In this document: positions 1 through 7,840 of the stretch, piece by piece
Layout: each line of letters opens with the position of its first letter
How positions within the stretch are numbered: position 1 is the stretch's first letter
DNA from: CAZEIW01 sp964512305
GTDB taxonomy: Bacteria; Pseudomonadota; Gammaproteobacteria; Burkholderiales; Burkholderiaceae_F
Direction: 5' to 3'
Length of the DNA: 43,976 bases
Assembly (NCBI GenBank): GCA_964512305.1
Contig: CAZEIW010000071.1
Coordinates: 1 to 43,976, forward strand
Position numbers and translations under genes: made by a program
The notes under the pieces: model-generated
What the model was told of the DNA's origin: nothing
The model's input: only the letters and a program-made list of their open reading frames with translations
The model's database searches: none

Positions 1-1230
1 ACGCTGATCGCGTTCGATCGCGGTGATGTCGCCAAAGTGCCTTTCAGCGACGACGTCGGCCCCGAGAGCCGGTTGCTGATGCGCCGCACCGTGCGTGAAC
101 GCGTCCATGAGCTCGCGCCGTTTCTCACCCTCGATCTCGACCCCTACATCGTCGTCGGCGAGGACGGCCGCCTCTATTGGCTGATGGATGCCTTCACGAC
201 GGCCGACACCTACCCGTATGCGCGCCGCTACCGGCTCGGTTACGACCGAATCAACTACATCCGCAACAGCGTCAAGATAAGAATCGACGCCTATACCGGC
301 GCGGTGACGTTCTACGTGTTCGACACCCAGGATCCGATCATCGCGGCGTATCGGGCTCTTTTTCCCGCCATGTTCGAAGACGCCTCGGCGATGGCACCTG
401 CGCTGCGCAAGCACGTGCGCTATCCGGAGCTGATGCTGCGGATGCAGGCCGCCGTCTACGGCCTGTATCACATGGGCAATCCCGACGTGTTCTACAACCG
501 CGAGGATCTCTGGACCGTTGCCACGGAGGTGGGGTCGACGGAGCAGCGCCAGCGGGTCATGGAGCCGAACTTCGTGCTGATGACGTTGCCCGGCGAACGC
601 GCGACCGAGTTCATAGAGATCCTTCCGTTCACGCCCGCCAATCGCAACAACCTGATCGGGTGGATCGCCGGCCGCAGCGACGGCGAACACTATGGCCAGG
701 CGCTCGTCTACGATTTTCCGAAGACCAAGTTGATCGACGGACCGCTTCAGATCGAAGCGCGCATCGATCAGAACGCTCAGCTGTCGGGACAGCTCACGCT
801 GTGGAACCAACAGGGGTCGCACGTTCGCCGCGGCAGCTTGATCGTCATTCCGATCGGCCGCGCCTTGCTCTATGCGGAACCGATCTACCTGCAGGCGGAG
901 CACAGCCCGATGCCGGAGCTGCGGCTGGTCGTGCTCGCCGTGCAGGATCGCCTCGCTTACGGGCCGACGTTCGAATCGGCGATGGCGGCGCTGTTCGGCG
1001 GAGCCGAGTCCTCGGTCAGCGCTCAGGCCTCGGCGGCCCCGCCGGGATCGCCTGCCGCGAGCGAGCTGCGCGCGGGCCCCGAGGACGTCAACACGCTCAT
1101 CGCCGGCGCGGCGCGGGATCTTTCCGACTACCAGCAACTCACGGCGGCGGGAAAGCTTGGCGATGCCGGACAGAAGTTGGAGGCCCTGAAGCGCAAACTG
1201 GAGGCGCTGCAGAGACGCCGCCAACCGTAG
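1..1230 (+). CDS. UPF0182 family membrane protein, C-terminal part (5' end outside window)
   Basis: The reading frame is open from base 1 and stops at 1230, so 409 residues of a longer protein are visible. The visible part matches the soluble C-terminal half of the UPF0182 (COG1615) family: an early stretch with DPYIVV and the YWLMDAFTTADTYPYA segment, then the TLPGE / FIEILPFTP region, and near the end a helix of the type LxxYQxLTAAGKLGDAGQKLE that closes most family members. The multi-pass N-terminal membrane region must lie upstream of the window. The function of this family is not known. The last 30 residues are a charged predicted helix or coiled coil. The methyltransferase gene follows after 25 bases in the same direction. 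The family assignment is fairly firm; no biochemical role can be given. Confidence 0.85.
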   Translation, partial: TLIAFDRGDVAKVPFSDDVGPESRLLMRRTVRERVHELAPFLTLDLDPYIVVGEDGRLYWLMDAFTTADTYPYARRYRLGYDRINYIRNSVKIRIDAYTGAVTFYVFDTQDPIIAAYRALFPAMFEDASAMAPALRKHVRYPELMLRMQAAVYGLYHMGNPDVFYNREDLWTVATEVGSTEQRQRVMEPNFVLMTLPGERATEFIEILPFTPANRNNLIGWIAGRSDGEHYGQALVYDFPKTKLIDGPLQIEARIDQNAQLSGQLTLWNQQGSHVRRGSLIVIPIGRALLYAEPIYLQAEHSPMPELRLVVLAVQDRLAYGPTFESAMAALFGGAESSVSAQASAAPPGSPAASELRAGPEDVNTLIAGAARDLSDYQQLTAAGKLGDAGQKLEALKRKLEALQRRRQP

Positions 1231-1255
1231 CGAGGCGGGAACGGCGGACGAAGGG

Positions 1256-2074
1256 ATGAAAGGGCCGCTATTGACCCTGGAAGTACTCGAAACGCTGCGC
1301 GCTGCAGCGCTCGCCCGTGCCGCCACGGTTGAATGCTCGCTGGATCTGCGGCGTTCGACGACGAGGGTCGGGATCGACGATACAGCCTGGATCTGGAAGG
1401 GCCGGCGATTTCCTTATCCGGAAGACTGCAAAGACAGAACCATCTACTACTGGGTCGGCGGGACCTTTCAGCCGGCGGCGCGTTTCACGACCTCGCTGAT
1501 CAAGCTCGTGCCCACGGATTGGGGCCCGCCGACGTTCGAGATCGATGGCATCAAGATGTTGCCGACCGCCCGGATCTCGCCCTACGCCGACGCCGAACGC
1601 AAGGTCGGCTTGATACGACCCCGCGGCAAGGTGATCCTGGATACCTGCGGCGGCCTTGGCTACTTCGCTGCGTGGTGCTTGCAGGGGCAGGCCGCACAGG
1701 TTCTTTCGTACGAAAAAAATCCCGACGTCGTCTGGCTGCGCAGCCTCAATCCGTGGTCGCCCGAGATCGGCGGTGGATTGACCTTGACCCAGGGAGACGT
1801 TGCCGAGGAGATTGCCAGGCACCCCAGCGCATCGATCGACGCGATATTGCACGACCCGCCCCGCTTCGGAATCGCCGGAGAGCTTTACTCGCAGGTTTTC
1901 TACGACCAGCTTGCCCGCGTGATCAAGCGCAACGGAAAGCTGTTTCACTACATTGGCACACCGAACAAACTGACCAGCGGACGCGATGTGCCCAAGGAAG
2001 TGGCCAATCGATTGCGCCATGCCGGGTTTGCGGTTGAGTCGAACGGGGATGGGGTGCTCGCGGTGAGGAAGTAA
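1256..2074 (+). CDS. Class I SAM-dependent methyltransferase, COG2521-like
   Basis: This 272-residue protein has a SAM-binding motif I around residues 125-135 (ILDTCGGLGYFAAW), an acidic position after strand 2 (SYEKNPDV), and a DPPRF motif around residue 199 after a hydrophobic strand. DPP(Y/F) motifs occur in methyltransferases acting on nitrogen or on nucleic acids, but also in COG2521-like proteins of unknown substrate. The N-terminal 110 residues carry no domain I recognise and contain an aromatic stretch (RTIYYWVGG) that may bind substrate. The ATG at 1256 is preceded closely by GAAGGG and follows the UPF0182 stop by 25 bases, so the two may be cotranscribed. A methyltransferase fold is clear; the substrate is unknown. 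Confidence 0.75.
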   Translation: MKGPLLTLEVLETLRAAALARAATVECSLDLRRSTTRVGIDDTAWIWKGRRFPYPEDCKDRTIYYWVGGTFQPAARFTTSLIKLVPTDWGPPTFEIDGIKMLPTARISPYADAERKVGLIRPRGKVILDTCGGLGYFAAWCLQGQAAQVLSYEKNPDVVWLRSLNPWSPEIGGGLTLTQGDVAEEIARHPSASIDAILHDPPRFGIAGELYSQVFYDQLARVIKRNGKLFHYIGTPNKLTSGRDVPKEVANRLRHAGFAVESNGDGVLAVRK

Positions 2075-2169
2075 AGCTCGCGGTCAGCAGAATCTCCCAC
2101 CACCACCGGCGGTGACGGACCTCGAGACGTCCCGAGTCACGCCCGGATTACCACCTATGGCGCCGCGGT

Positions 2170-2186
2170 CGCGTCCGGCGGACGCG
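2170..2186. repeat. Short GC hairpin downstream of the methyltransferase gene
   Basis: CGCGTCC at 2170-2176 pairs perfectly with GGACGCG at 2180-2186 across a three-base loop. It sits in the 257-base stretch between the methyltransferase stop and the phosphoesterase start. No T run follows, so it is not a classic intrinsic terminator; it may still slow transcription or stabilise the upstream message. The rest of this intergenic stretch shows no gene. Confidence 0.35.
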
Positions 2187-2331
2187 GGTAATCACCGGGT
2201 CATGCCCATTCCTTAGATTGAGATCCGATCGACCGGCCCGCTCCGATCGCAGTCGGTCGAGCCGTTCCGCGCGCGTGGTGCACCCATGCGCCGACCGCGT
2301 GATGAATCCGACAGCCATGAGGAGCATTCTC

Positions 2332-3876
2332 GTGAAGCAGATCGACTTCGCACCTGGTTTGCTGCGCTTGTCTGCGGCAGCCGCCGCCGCGCTCGCGGCC
2401 GCAGTGGCGCCCGCGTATGCCCGGGACCCGGCGACGCAGACCCCGATCCACCATCTGGTCGTGATCTTCCAGGAGAACGTCTCCTTCGATCACTACTTCG
2501 GCACCTACCCGCACGCGCAGCCGAACCTCGACGGCTCGGTCCACTTCGGCGGCGCGAAGCCCGGGACGCCCTCCGCCAATACGCTCGAAACGTCCGGGCT
2601 GCTGACGAATAACCCCAACGGCGTCAATCCCTTCCGGATCGACCGCTCGGTGCCGGTGACCTGCGACCAGGACCACGGTTACAGCGACGAGCAGTACGCG
2701 TTCGACGGCGGCCTGATGGACCGCTTCCTCACGCACAGCTGCACCGATGCGCATCTGGGCAAGACGAGCACTTTCGGCTACTACGACGGCAACACCGTCA
2801 CCGCGATATGGAACTATGCGCAGCACTATGCGATGAGCGACAACTCCTTCAGCACCACGTTCGGGCCATCGACCCCCGGCCTGCTGAACCTGGTTGCCGG
2901 AACGACATTCGAGGCCACCGTGACCAACGGCCTGTCGCCCAAGGGCAACATCGCCAACGGCGGAGCGGGAGCAACCTCGGGAGCGGTGATCGGCGATCCT
3001 GACCCGGACGGCGACGTCTGCTCCAATCCGAACCGCACCCAGATCACGATGTCGGGCCGCAATATCGGGGATCTGCTGGGCGATGCCGGCATCACCTGGG
3101 GCGCGTTCATGGGCGGCTTCGACAACTGCTCGCTCGCTCACAACAACGTGTCGGGCGCCAGCGCCGGCCTCGACTACATCCCGCACCACGCGTTCTTCCA
3201 GTACTGGCACAGCACGCAAAATGGTGCGCACCTGCCCCCGACATCCGACGCGATGGTCGGGCGCGACGACCAGGCAAACCACCAGTACGACCTGAGCCGC
3301 CTGTTCACGGCGATCGCCGGGCACAACCTGCCCGCGGTCAGCATCGTCAAGGCGGCCGCCTACCAGGACGGCCACGCCGGCTACTCGGACCCGCTCGACG
3401 AGCAGGCCTTCCTCGTGCATGCGATCAACACGCTGCAGCGGTCCGAGTACTGGCACGATACCGCGATCGTCATCCTTTACGACGACTCCGACGGCTGGTA
3501 CGACCATGTGATGGGTCCGATCGTGTTCCAGTCGAACGTCGCCGATGATCAGTTGTCTGGCCCCGGAAGCTGCGGGGCGCCCAAAGCGAACGATCCTGCC
3601 GGCGGCGCCCAGAACGGGCGCTGCGGCTACGGTCCCCGTCAGCCCTTGCTGGTGATTTCGCCCTGGGCCAAACCCAACTTCATCGATCACAGCGTCACCA
3701 ACATCGCCTCGGTCATCCGCTTCATCGAAGACAACTGGGGCCTGCCGCGCATCGGCAACGGCTCGGCCGATGCGCAGTCGGGTTCGCTCGAGACGATGTT
3801 CGACTTCCACGGCGAGGCCCGCGCCCCGCGTCTGATCCTGGACGAGTCCACGGGCGCGATCGTCGAGTCCGACTGA
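2332..3876 (+). CDS. Exported phosphoesterase (phospholipase C / acid phosphatase superfamily)
   Basis: The protein belongs to the phosphoesterase family of non-haemolytic phospholipase C and AcpA-type acid phosphatases. The hallmark is HLVVIFQENVSFDHYFGTYP near residue 41, which supplies metal- and nucleophile-region residues at the N-terminus of the alkaline-phosphatase-like fold. Later landmarks are ILYDDSDGWYDHV, LLVISPWAKPN and DHSVTNIASVIRFIEDNWGL, all usual for the family. A signal peptide with an Ala-rich core ends near AYA, so the enzyme should be exported. I chose GTG 2332 because AGGAG at 2320-2324 lies seven bases upstream. ATG 2302 and ATG 2317 are in frame but lack a comparable site. 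The full-length product is about 514 residues. The substrate, phospholipid or other phosphoester, cannot be told from sequence. Confidence 0.85.
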   Translation: MKQIDFAPGLLRLSAAAAAALAAAVAPAYARDPATQTPIHHLVVIFQENVSFDHYFGTYPHAQPNLDGSVHFGGAKPGTPSANTLETSGLLTNNPNGVNPFRIDRSVPVTCDQDHGYSDEQYAFDGGLMDRFLTHSCTDAHLGKTSTFGYYDGNTVTAIWNYAQHYAMSDNSFSTTFGPSTPGLLNLVAGTTFEATVTNGLSPKGNIANGGAGATSGAVIGDPDPDGDVCSNPNRTQITMSGRNIGDLLGDAGITWGAFMGGFDNCSLAHNNVSGASAGLDYIPHHAFFQYWHSTQNGAHLPPTSDAMVGRDDQANHQYDLSRLFTAIAGHNLPAVSIVKAAAYQDGHAGYSDPLDEQAFLVHAINTLQRSEYWHDTAIVILYDDSDGWYDHVMGPIVFQSNVADDQLSGPGSCGAPKANDPAGGAQNGRCGYGPRQPLLVISPWAKPNFIDHSVTNIASVIRFIEDNWGLPRIGNGSADAQSGSLETMFDFHGEARAPRLILDESTGAIVESD

Positions 3877-3977
3877 GCCCGGATCGTCGGCGTCAAGGGC
3901 GCGTCGCGCCCGCTTTCCGGGTAACGGAACGGCGGGTCCGCCTGCGGGCACGCAACTCGGGGTTGGTGGCCCCGCGC

Positions 3978-4023
3978 ATCTTGCGCTGCAAGATTGACCT
4001 GCATCGGGTCCGCTGCGTACTCT
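3978..4023 (+). promoter_or_regulatory. Inverted repeat and weak promoter ahead of the beta-helix gene
   Basis: ATCTTGC (3978-3984) and GCAAGAT (3988-3994) form a perfect seven-base inverted repeat with a three-base spacer. Its last base begins a TTGACC -35-like hexamer (3994-3999), with TACTCT (4018-4023) as a poor -10 after an 18-base spacer. The arrangement could be an operator abutting a promoter for the gene at 4064, but the -10 match is weak and no regulator gene is adjacent. Confidence 0.3.
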
Positions 4024-4063
4024 GGCAAGAAGGCAACGTGCCAATGCCCGAGGGGGGATCGCG

Positions 4064-5671
4064 ATGTCTCGCAATGCAATCGGCGAAATGCAGGGAACAA
4101 CACGGCGTCCACATCGGTGCCGCACAGCGCTCGGCGCGGCCGTGCTCGTCGGATCCGTGTCTGCCGCCGGATATTCGTCAGCGGCCGAGCGCGTGCTGCT
4201 GGTTGGCTCCTATCGCGACACCCCGGGCTCGTTCACTTCCATCCAGTCGGCAGTCAACGCGGCCCAGCCCGGCGATTGGATCCTGATCGCGCCCGGCGTG
4301 TATCACGAGAATGGCTCGGCAAGCGCCGGAGTCCTGATCACCACCCCCGGGATCCATTTGCGCGGAATGGATCGAAATGCCGTCGTCGTCGACGGCACGC
4401 TGTCCGGCCCCGGTGCGTGCAGCAGCGCGCCGGAAGTGCAGGTGCGGGTGCCGGGCGGCCGAAACGGCATCGAGGTGCTCAAGGTCGACGGCGTGACGAT
4501 CGAAAACCTGACCGTCTGCAACTTCCTCGGCGACCCCCATGGGTCGGGCGGCAACGAGATCTGGTGGAATGGCGGCGACGGCAGCGGCACGATCGGCATG
4601 GGCACGTACGCGGGCAGATACCTGACCGCGAGCACGACCTACTTCGACCCTGCCACGGGTGTCGGCGGTCAATACGGCGTCTTCGTCAGCAATGCGCGCG
4701 GGCCGGGCGTGATCGAAGATGCCTACGCGAGCAACATGATCGACTCCTCGTTCTACGTCGGTGCCTGCCGCGACTGCAACGCCGTATTGCGCCATGTGCA
4801 CGCCCGGAACAGCGCGCTGGGCTACTCGGGTTCCAACGCCGGCGGACATCTGTTGATCCAGGACTCCGAGTGGGAGGAGAACCGCGCAGGCATCGTGCCG
4901 AATTCGCTGGCCAATGACGACCCTCCCTCGCCGCAGGACGGCTCCTGTCCCGGCGTGGCCGGCAGATCGTGCACGATCATCGAGCGCAACTACGTGCACG
5001 ACAACAACAACGCGAACACGCCGGCAGCGGGCCTGACGGCGGGCGCGCCGGTCGGCACGGGGATCGAGCTGACCGGGGGGCGGAACAATCTCGTGCGCAA
5101 CAACATCGTAGAGCGCAATGGTGCGTGGGGGATTCTCGTCAACGACTACCCGGATCCGAGCCTGCCTGCCGTGCCGGCCTGGTGCCAGGGCGGCGCGCAG
5201 TACTTCGCCCCGCCCCCGCCCTTCGACGCGATCCTGGGCCCCGTGATCCCCTGCTATTTCCACGCCTACGGCAATCGCGTGGAACACAATCGCCTGTCGG
5301 ACAATGGCGGCTTCGGCAATCCAACGAATGGCGATCTGGGGAACGCCGTGTTGCAGTACCCTGTCGACAACTGCTTCCGTCGCAACGTCGATCGGCGCCT
5401 GGGCACGGTGTCGACGTCGCCATCGAATCTGCAGGATGCCACGGTCGCCGGCACGTGCGGCGAGCCGTGGAATCCGGACGCGGCGCAGGTGGCGGGACTG
5501 TTCCTCGAAGTGATATGCGCCGCCTATGGGCCCGCCTCCGGTGCCTGCTCTCCGGGTGAGCCGGGGTATCCGCAGCCGACGCAGGTCGTGTTGATCCCGA
5601 TCCCGAGCGAGCCGACGATGGAAGCGCCCTGCGAAGGCGTGCCTGACAACGCCTGGTGCCGCGGCGATTAG
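4064..5671 (+). CDS. Exported right-handed parallel beta-helix protein
   Basis: The 535-residue product has an N-terminal Arg-rich segment and a hydrophobic stretch ending about residue 40 (SVSAAGYSSAAE), consistent with a signal peptide. The body shows the FTSIQSAVNAAQPGDWILIAPGVYHE signature that opens many NosD/pectate-lyase-like parallel beta-helix proteins. Repeated short strands with Asn and Gly at turns follow (GIEVLKVDGVTIENLTVCNF, NYVHDNNN, NNLVRNNIVERNGAWGI, NRVEHNRLSDNGG). The C-terminal 150 residues carry several Cys, compatible with disulfides after export. No carbohydrate-active catalytic set can be assigned, so binding, lyase or structural roles remain possible. A strong purine site, GGGGGGA, precedes the ATG. 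Confidence 0.8.
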   Translation: MSRNAIGEMQGTTRRPHRCRTALGAAVLVGSVSAAGYSSAAERVLLVGSYRDTPGSFTSIQSAVNAAQPGDWILIAPGVYHENGSASAGVLITTPGIHLRGMDRNAVVVDGTLSGPGACSSAPEVQVRVPGGRNGIEVLKVDGVTIENLTVCNFLGDPHGSGGNEIWWNGGDGSGTIGMGTYAGRYLTASTTYFDPATGVGGQYGVFVSNARGPGVIEDAYASNMIDSSFYVGACRDCNAVLRHVHARNSALGYSGSNAGGHLLIQDSEWEENRAGIVPNSLANDDPPSPQDGSCPGVAGRSCTIIERNYVHDNNNANTPAAGLTAGAPVGTGIELTGGRNNLVRNNIVERNGAWGILVNDYPDPSLPAVPAWCQGGAQYFAPPPPFDAILGPVIPCYFHAYGNRVEHNRLSDNGGFGNPTNGDLGNAVLQYPVDNCFRRNVDRRLGTVSTSPSNLQDATVAGTCGEPWNPDAAQVAGLFLEVICAAYGPASGACSPGEPGYPQPTQVVLIPIPSEPTMEAPCEGVPDNAWCRGD

Positions 5672-5779
5672 ATCGGGATGCCCGGAGACCTGCCGGACCG
5701 GGACTGCGTCCGGCGGCATGCCCTTGATTGCCGCGATCGCGCGTCCCGCGCGGAAACCCTGCCGCGAATGGGCTCGGCG

Positions 5780-5807
5780 CTGGCGCAATGGGACGTCGCG
5801 CGATAAT
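5780..5807 (+). promoter_or_regulatory. Possible promoter ahead of the ACAD-like operon
   Basis: GATAAT at 5802-5807 matches five of six -10 bases and lies 47 bases before the start codon of the flavoprotein gene. The -35 position (CTGGCG, 5780-5785, spacer 16) is weak. It is offered as the best candidate in the 183-base gap that follows the beta-helix gene. Confidence 0.28.
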
Positions 5808-5854
5808 CTCCACAGCGACCGAACGAACGTGCGCTCAGCTGCCGAGGAGAAATC

Positions 5855-6970
5855 ATGCTGTCACAGGAAACGATCGACAAGATCGCGGCCGACGTCATCG
5901 CGCCGCTCGCGCAGCGGACCGACGCGGAAGGACGCTTTCCGCGCGAAGCCATCACCGCCCTTTCCAGCGGCGGCGGACTGGGCCTCGTGTCGGCGAAGGA
6001 AGTGGGAGGGCAGGGCGGAGGCCTGAGCGAAGCGGTGGCGGCATGCGAGCGGATCGCCCGAGACTGCCCCTCCACGGCGATGGTGCTCTGCATGCACTAC
6101 TGCGCGACCGCCGTCATCGAAGCGCACGGGCCCGCCGCCGTGCGCCGCGAGATCGCGGCCGGGCGCCATTTCACCACGCTCGCCTTCTCCGAGGCCGAAT
6201 CGCGCAGCCACTTCTGGGCTCCCGTCAGCACCGCGCGGGCCGATGGCGAGCACGTCGTGCTCGATGCCCGCAAGAGCTGGGTGACCTCCGCGGGCGAAGC
6301 CGACAGCTATGTGTGGTCGAGCAAGCCGGTGGCGGCCGAAGGTGCCAGCACGCTGTGGCTGGTCGACGCGCGTGCCCCCGGCCTGACACTGCCGGGCCGT
6401 TTCGACGGCCTGGGGCTGCGCGGCAACGCCTCGACGCCGATCACGGCCAACGGCGTGCGAATCCGCGCCGACCAGCGGCTGGGCGAAGACGGCAAGGGCT
6501 TCGACATCATGATGGGCGTCGTGCTGCCCTGGTTCGTCGCGCTCAACGCGGCATGCTCGGTGGGCCTGATGGAAGGGGCGCTGACGCGCGCCCTCGGTCA
6601 CGTGGGGCGGACGAAGCACGAGCACCTGAACTCGTCGCTGGCCGACCTTCCCACCGTCCGGGCCTACCTGGCCCGGGCACGCATCAAGATCGACATGACG
6701 CAGGCGCTGCTCGCCGACACGCTGGCCGCGATCGCCAGCGGCCGCGCGGATACGATGCTGCGCGTGCTCGAGGCCAAGGCCGCCGCGGCCGAGTCGGCGC
6801 TGGAGGTCACCGACACCGCGATGCGCGTTTGCGGCGGCGCGGCGTTCCGGAAGGAGGCCGGCGTCGAGCGCCTGTTCCGCGACGCCCGCGCCGCCAACGT
6901 GATGGCCCCGACCTCGGACGTGCTGTACGACTTCATCGGCAAGGCCATCACCGGCCTGCCGCTGTTCTGA
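5855..6970 (+). CDS. Acyl-CoA dehydrogenase-like flavoprotein (atypical active site)
   Basis: The 371-residue product has the overall acyl-CoA dehydrogenase layout: a helical N-terminal domain (GLGLVSAKEVGGQGGG), a middle beta domain with FSEAESRSHFW and DARKSWVTSAGEADSYV, and a C-terminal four-helix domain ending with VCGGAAFRKEAGVERLFRDARAA. In fatty acyl-CoA dehydrogenases the next segment carries the catalytic Glu (YEGTNE type); here it reads NVMAPTSDVLYDFIG, so that Glu is absent. This resembles family members that act as flavin monooxygenases or other oxidases rather than dehydrogenases. The start follows GAGGAG with good spacing. The PhnD-like gene starts nine bases after the stop, so an operon is likely. 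FAD or FMN binding is inferred from the fold; the substrate is unknown. Confidence 0.82.
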   Translation: MLSQETIDKIAADVIAPLAQRTDAEGRFPREAITALSSGGGLGLVSAKEVGGQGGGLSEAVAACERIARDCPSTAMVLCMHYCATAVIEAHGPAAVRREIAAGRHFTTLAFSEAESRSHFWAPVSTARADGEHVVLDARKSWVTSAGEADSYVWSSKPVAAEGASTLWLVDARAPGLTLPGRFDGLGLRGNASTPITANGVRIRADQRLGEDGKGFDIMMGVVLPWFVALNAACSVGLMEGALTRALGHVGRTKHEHLNSSLADLPTVRAYLARARIKIDMTQALLADTLAAIASGRADTMLRVLEAKAAAAESALEVTDTAMRVCGGAAFRKEAGVERLFRDARAANVMAPTSDVLYDFIGKAITGLPLF

Positions 6971-6979
6971 GGAACCGGG

Positions 6980-7840
6980 ATGGCCGAGCAGACGCTGGTG
7001 ATGGGGGCCGTCGCCTACGCGCCCAAGGTCGTCACGATATGGGAGGGTTTCAAGGCGCACTTTGCCGGGATCGGCCTGGACTTCGACTTCGTGCTGTATT
7101 CGAACTACGAGCGTCAGGTCCAGGCGCAGTTCGAGGGCGCCATCCACGTCGCGTGGAATTCGCCGCTGGCCTGGGTGCGTGCCCACCGCCTGGCGGCGGC
7201 CGCCGGCCGCGAGGTGCGGGCGGTGGCGATGCGCGACACCGATCGTGACCTGACCTCGGTGATCGTCGCGCTGGCGTCCGGTCCGGTGCGCACGCTGGAG
7301 GACCTGCGCGGCAGGACCCTGGGTGTGGGCGCCGTCGATTCGCCGCAGGCGACGCTGATCCCGCTCGACCATCTGCGCCAGCAGCGGCTGACGGAGGGCA
7401 GCGACCTGAGCGTGCGCCGCTTCGACGTGCTGGGCGGCAAGCACGGCGATCACATCGGCGGCGAGCGCGACGCCGCCCTTGCGCTGCTGCGCGGCGAGGT
7501 CGACGCGTGCGCGATGATCGACGGCAACCACCTCGCGTTCGGCCTCGACGGCACGTTGCCGTCGGGCAGCACGCGCGTGATCGCGCGCACGGCGCCCTAC
7601 GACCACTGCAATTTCACCACCAGCCCGGGCGCGCCGATGGCGCTGATCGAGCGCTTCGTGAACGCGTTGAGCGAGATGCGGTGGGAGGACGAGCGAGTCC
7701 GCCCGCTGTTCGAGCTCGAGGGGCTGCGCCGTTGGCTGCCGGGGCGCACGAGCGGCTATGCGCTGCTCGAGCGAGCGGTGGACCAGGAGCGCTTCTACGA
7801 CCGCGAGGGGCGGATTCTTGCAGCGGGTTATCGATATTGA
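6980..7840 (+). CDS. PhnD/SsuA/TauA-type substrate-binding-like protein without signal peptide
   Basis: This 286-residue protein has the periplasmic-binding-protein type 2 pattern seen in phosphonate and sulfonate binding proteins: LVMGAVAYAPKVVTIWEGF at the N-terminus, VAWNSPLAWVRAH, a hinge strand SVIVAL, then LEDLRGRTLGVGAVDSPQA and a C-terminal DACAMIDGNHLAF segment. It begins directly with the first beta strand and lacks any hydrophobic leader, so as read it stays in the cytoplasm. No ABC permease or ATPase gene lies beside it. It is sandwiched between a flavoprotein and a diiron protein, whose start overlaps its 3' end by 23 bases. It may therefore bind or present a small substrate to these enzymes, or be an enzyme built on the binding-protein fold. 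That role is inference. Confidence 0.72.
   Translation: MAEQTLVMGAVAYAPKVVTIWEGFKAHFAGIGLDFDFVLYSNYERQVQAQFEGAIHVAWNSPLAWVRAHRLAAAAGREVRAVAMRDTDRDLTSVIVALASGPVRTLEDLRGRTLGVGAVDSPQATLIPLDHLRQQRLTEGSDLSVRRFDVLGGKHGDHIGGERDAALALLRGEVDACAMIDGNHLAFGLDGTLPSGSTRVIARTAPYDHCNFTTSPGAPMALIERFVNALSEMRWEDERVRPLFELEGLRRWLPGRTSGYALLERAVDQERFYDREGRILAAGYRY

Noticed and set aside
2200..4125. 641-codon minus-strand frame opposite the phosphoesterase
   Set aside because: It is rich in Arg, Val and Gly and has no domain; the plus strand encodes a clear family member with signal peptide.
4178..5788. 536-codon minus-strand frame opposite the beta-helix gene
   Set aside because: No motifs and Arg/Ala/Val-biased; the plus strand has a ribosome site and signal peptide.
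5861..7606. 581-codon minus-strand frame opposite the flavoprotein and PhnD-like genes
   Set aside because: Composition is typical of an antisense shadow; both plus-strand genes have family motifs.
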